Under the pieces are notes generated by a model. It was not told the DNA's origin and ran no database searches. It was given only the letters and a program-made list of their open reading frames with translations. 7,085 nt of DNA, from the NCBI GenBank assembly GCA_003233255.1, contig QILH01000216.1, positions 1 through 7,085 on the forward strand. Direction: 5' to 3'. The number at the start of each line of letters is the position of its first letter. Position 1 is the first letter of the stretch. Both the position numbers and the translations under genes were made by a program. The DNA is from Gammaproteobacteria bacterium (GTDB lineage Bacteria > Pseudomonadota > Gammaproteobacteria > UBA6429 > Thiohalophilaceae). Shown here piece by piece: positions 5,596-7,085 of this stretch.

Positions 5596-7085
5596 TTAAG
5601 CGGCGGCGCTCACATTTGCGGCTCGCTCAAGATACGATCTGGATAAATCATCGTTGCCGGTCGATTTGAAATACTTCGCCAGTATCCAGCAGGCCTGGGC
5701 AATGCAGCCTTTGTCCAGTTGCATGGCCTTTTCCAGAATCTTCACGCCACTTTGATCATTCTGCGATAGCAGGATTCGCCCAACGGCGAAAATGGTTTTT
5801 GCGTGACTGGCATCCTGTTTAAGGATTTTTTGATACATCACAATGGCGGCCGCCTTGCCTTCGAATTTTTCAGTCAGGCTGGCATATTCAAACGCCTCAC
5901 TCTGGCTCAGCATACTTTTGGTGGCCTTGTTACGTAGCGACTGGAATTTTTTCTCGTCTATGGATAGATCATCCGCTACTTCGGTGGTGTTCAGCATGCT
6001 GGTATCATTTGCCACGGCCGGTGATGTTTGTTTTTGTGTCGGCTGCTTTTGCTTTGATGCCTTTTGCGGTTGCTTGCGTGCAACGGGCGCGGGTTCATCA
6101 TCAAAGCTGACTGCGTGTTCGTCATGAGCCTTTGGCTTTTTTACTTTGCCATTTTTCGCTAACCATTGTTTATCCAGCAGTTTAACGACAGCACTAAAGG
6201 CATCGCCCAGATAACGTTGAGCGGCGGTTTCCATAACCGGAGGCGGCATGTTGAGTTTGGTTTGACCGATATGTTCCAGGCGGGCAATCAAGCTGGGTGT
6301 CCCATCATGCCAGGTTGGTTCGTTATTGAGTAATTCTTTCATGGTTTGTGCGAATTCATTTTCAGTCAGTGCTTTACGTAGTACGCCGGGCATACTGATA
6401 TGCGGTAGACGCTCCGGATTTTGCGGATTTTTACGTAACATTGCGAACAATTTTGGCCAGTATTTGGTTTTCAGAAATTGTTTCGAGACCTCAAATTGCA
6501 GGATGACATCGGCCAGCTCTTCATCATTTAGCACTTGCAGGGCATACATATCGGCCTCGATTTCATCACGACGGGCAGCATTCACCGTAAAGGCTTCAAG
6601 CATTGGGTTGTAGAACTTGAAGAACATTTTAAGGGGTAAAAAGATTGGCGATTTTGTGCGGTTGTACGAACGCTGATATTGAAAACAGTATTGACGCCAG
6701 CGATAAATCCAGTGTGTTAAACGATTGTGCTGGGCTGAAAACTGTCCGAGCTTGCGCGCCAGCGCGCCTTTAAAGTGAGCAGGAGACAAACACTGCAATA
6801 CGGGTAAGCCGATATAAAGGACGTTGGTGTTGAGCAGGGGCAGACCAAAACGTGGTACGGAGACCATATCCAGCTCACAGTGATCATGCACAATAATACG
6901 GTCGATCTTTGGCACGCTGTAGGTTTGATTGATCTCGTTGATCAGCTCATGCAGGCGAGGGGCCTTGTCTTCTTTGAGGCCAAGTCCACTGGGCATCTGG
7001 ATTTTTACGGTGGCCATCGAATAGGTAATCGCAGCGGCGGCGGTGGTGATGGCTATCCAGACTAACACCCCCAACCAGGCGAAGA
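5596..7085 (-). CDS. M48-type membrane pseudoprotease with C-terminal TPR repeats (5' partial)
   Basis: The frame stays open to the window edge. A TTG at 7074 is possible, but upstream codons (Phe-Ala-Trp) extend the same hydrophobic segment, so the true start probably lies outside. Counting from TTG 7074 gives 492 residues: a membrane helix (about 1-20), a region with PRFG, LYIGLPVL and LSPAHFKGALA typical of M48 peptidases (74-106), the HWIYRWR stretch after the active site, and EIEAD (171-175) holding the third zinc ligand Glu171. The zinc motif itself, HExxH in M48 enzymes, reads RKLGQ (107-111), losing both His ligands and the catalytic Glu. It should therefore not be a zinc protease. 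A Lys/Gln/Pro-rich hinge at about 308-352 leads to three TPR-like 34-residue units (392-425, 426-459, 460-492), suggesting a binding or scaffold role. It converges on the oxidoreductase gene across the palindromic element. Confidence 0.82.
   Translation of the reverse strand, partial: FAWLGVLVWIAITTAAAAITYSMATVKIQMPSGLGLKEDKAPRLHELINEINQTYSVPKIDRIIVHDHCELDMVSVPRFGLPLLNTNVLYIGLPVLQCLSPAHFKGALARKLGQFSAQHNRLTHWIYRWRQYCFQYQRSYNRTKSPIFLPLKMFFKFYNPMLEAFTVNAARRDEIEADMYALQVLNDEELADVILQFEVSKQFLKTKYWPKLFAMLRKNPQNPERLPHISMPGVLRKALTENEFAQTMKELLNNEPTWHDGTPSLIARLEHIGQTKLNMPPPVMETAAQRYLGDAFSAVVKLLDKQWLAKNGKVKKPKAHDEHAVSFDDEPAPVARKQPQKASKQKQPTQKQTSPAVANDTSMLNTTEVADDLSIDEKKFQSLRNKATKSMLSQSEAFEYASLTEKFEGKAAAIVMYQKILKQDASHAKTIFAVGRILLSQNDQSGVKILEKAMQLDKGCIAQACWILAKYFKSTGNDDLSRSYLERAANVSAAA

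Noticed and set aside
7072..7074. TTG at 7074 as the true start of the M48-type gene
   Set aside because: The frame is open upstream to the edge and continues the hydrophobic segment, with no clear ribosome site visible, so the gene is better treated as 5' partial.

Overview
The window looks like a chromosomal stretch from a Gram-negative bacterium, most likely a gammaproteobacterium. The reasons are outer-membrane beta-barrel proteins with aromatic C-termini, lipoproteins with Lol-type signals, a Cfa-type cyclopropane synthase, moderate GC, and a GGGGTCAGA-type palindromic repeat of a kind I associate with proteobacterial genomes. The assignment is inferred from gene content; no rRNA or tRNA is present.

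Left block (1-2920, all + strand): a tightly packed envelope operon. It holds the C-terminal end of an outer-membrane beta-barrel protein, a second beta-barrel protein overlapping it by 31 nt, a secreted TlpA/ResA-type thioredoxin (WCGPC), a 74-residue DUF4266 lipoprotein ending in GGGCGCN, and a DUF3570 beta-barrel protein. Thioredoxin, DUF4266 and DUF3570 form an uncharacterised cassette. I infer an envelope redox or metal-related role in which the thioredoxin keeps the Cys-Gly-Cys tail of the small lipoprotein in the right state and the barrel is its outer-membrane partner. This is the best candidate for an undescribed system here.

Middle block (3029-5472, + strand): a cyclopropane-fatty-acyl-phospholipid synthase with all recognisable catalytic residues, followed two bases later by a geranylgeranyl-reductase-family FAD oxidoreductase. 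The pair suggests membrane-lipid modification by methyl transfer plus redox. The oxidoreductase is interrupted by one in-frame TGA at 5143-5145, immediately before its conserved GDAAG motif, with the frame intact on both sides. It is either a fresh pseudogene, a split gene or a sequencing error.

Between the converging genes (5474-5594) lies a 121-bp palindromic element with perfect 43-bp arms. Each arm carries GGGGTCAGA twice, 17 bp apart. It fills the gap almost exactly, one base from each neighbouring stop codon.

Right block (5596-7085, - strand): a membrane-anchored M48-type protein with a C-terminal TPR region, cut by the window edge at its N-terminus. Its zinc-binding HExxH motif is replaced by RKLGQ, so it is probably a pseudoprotease.
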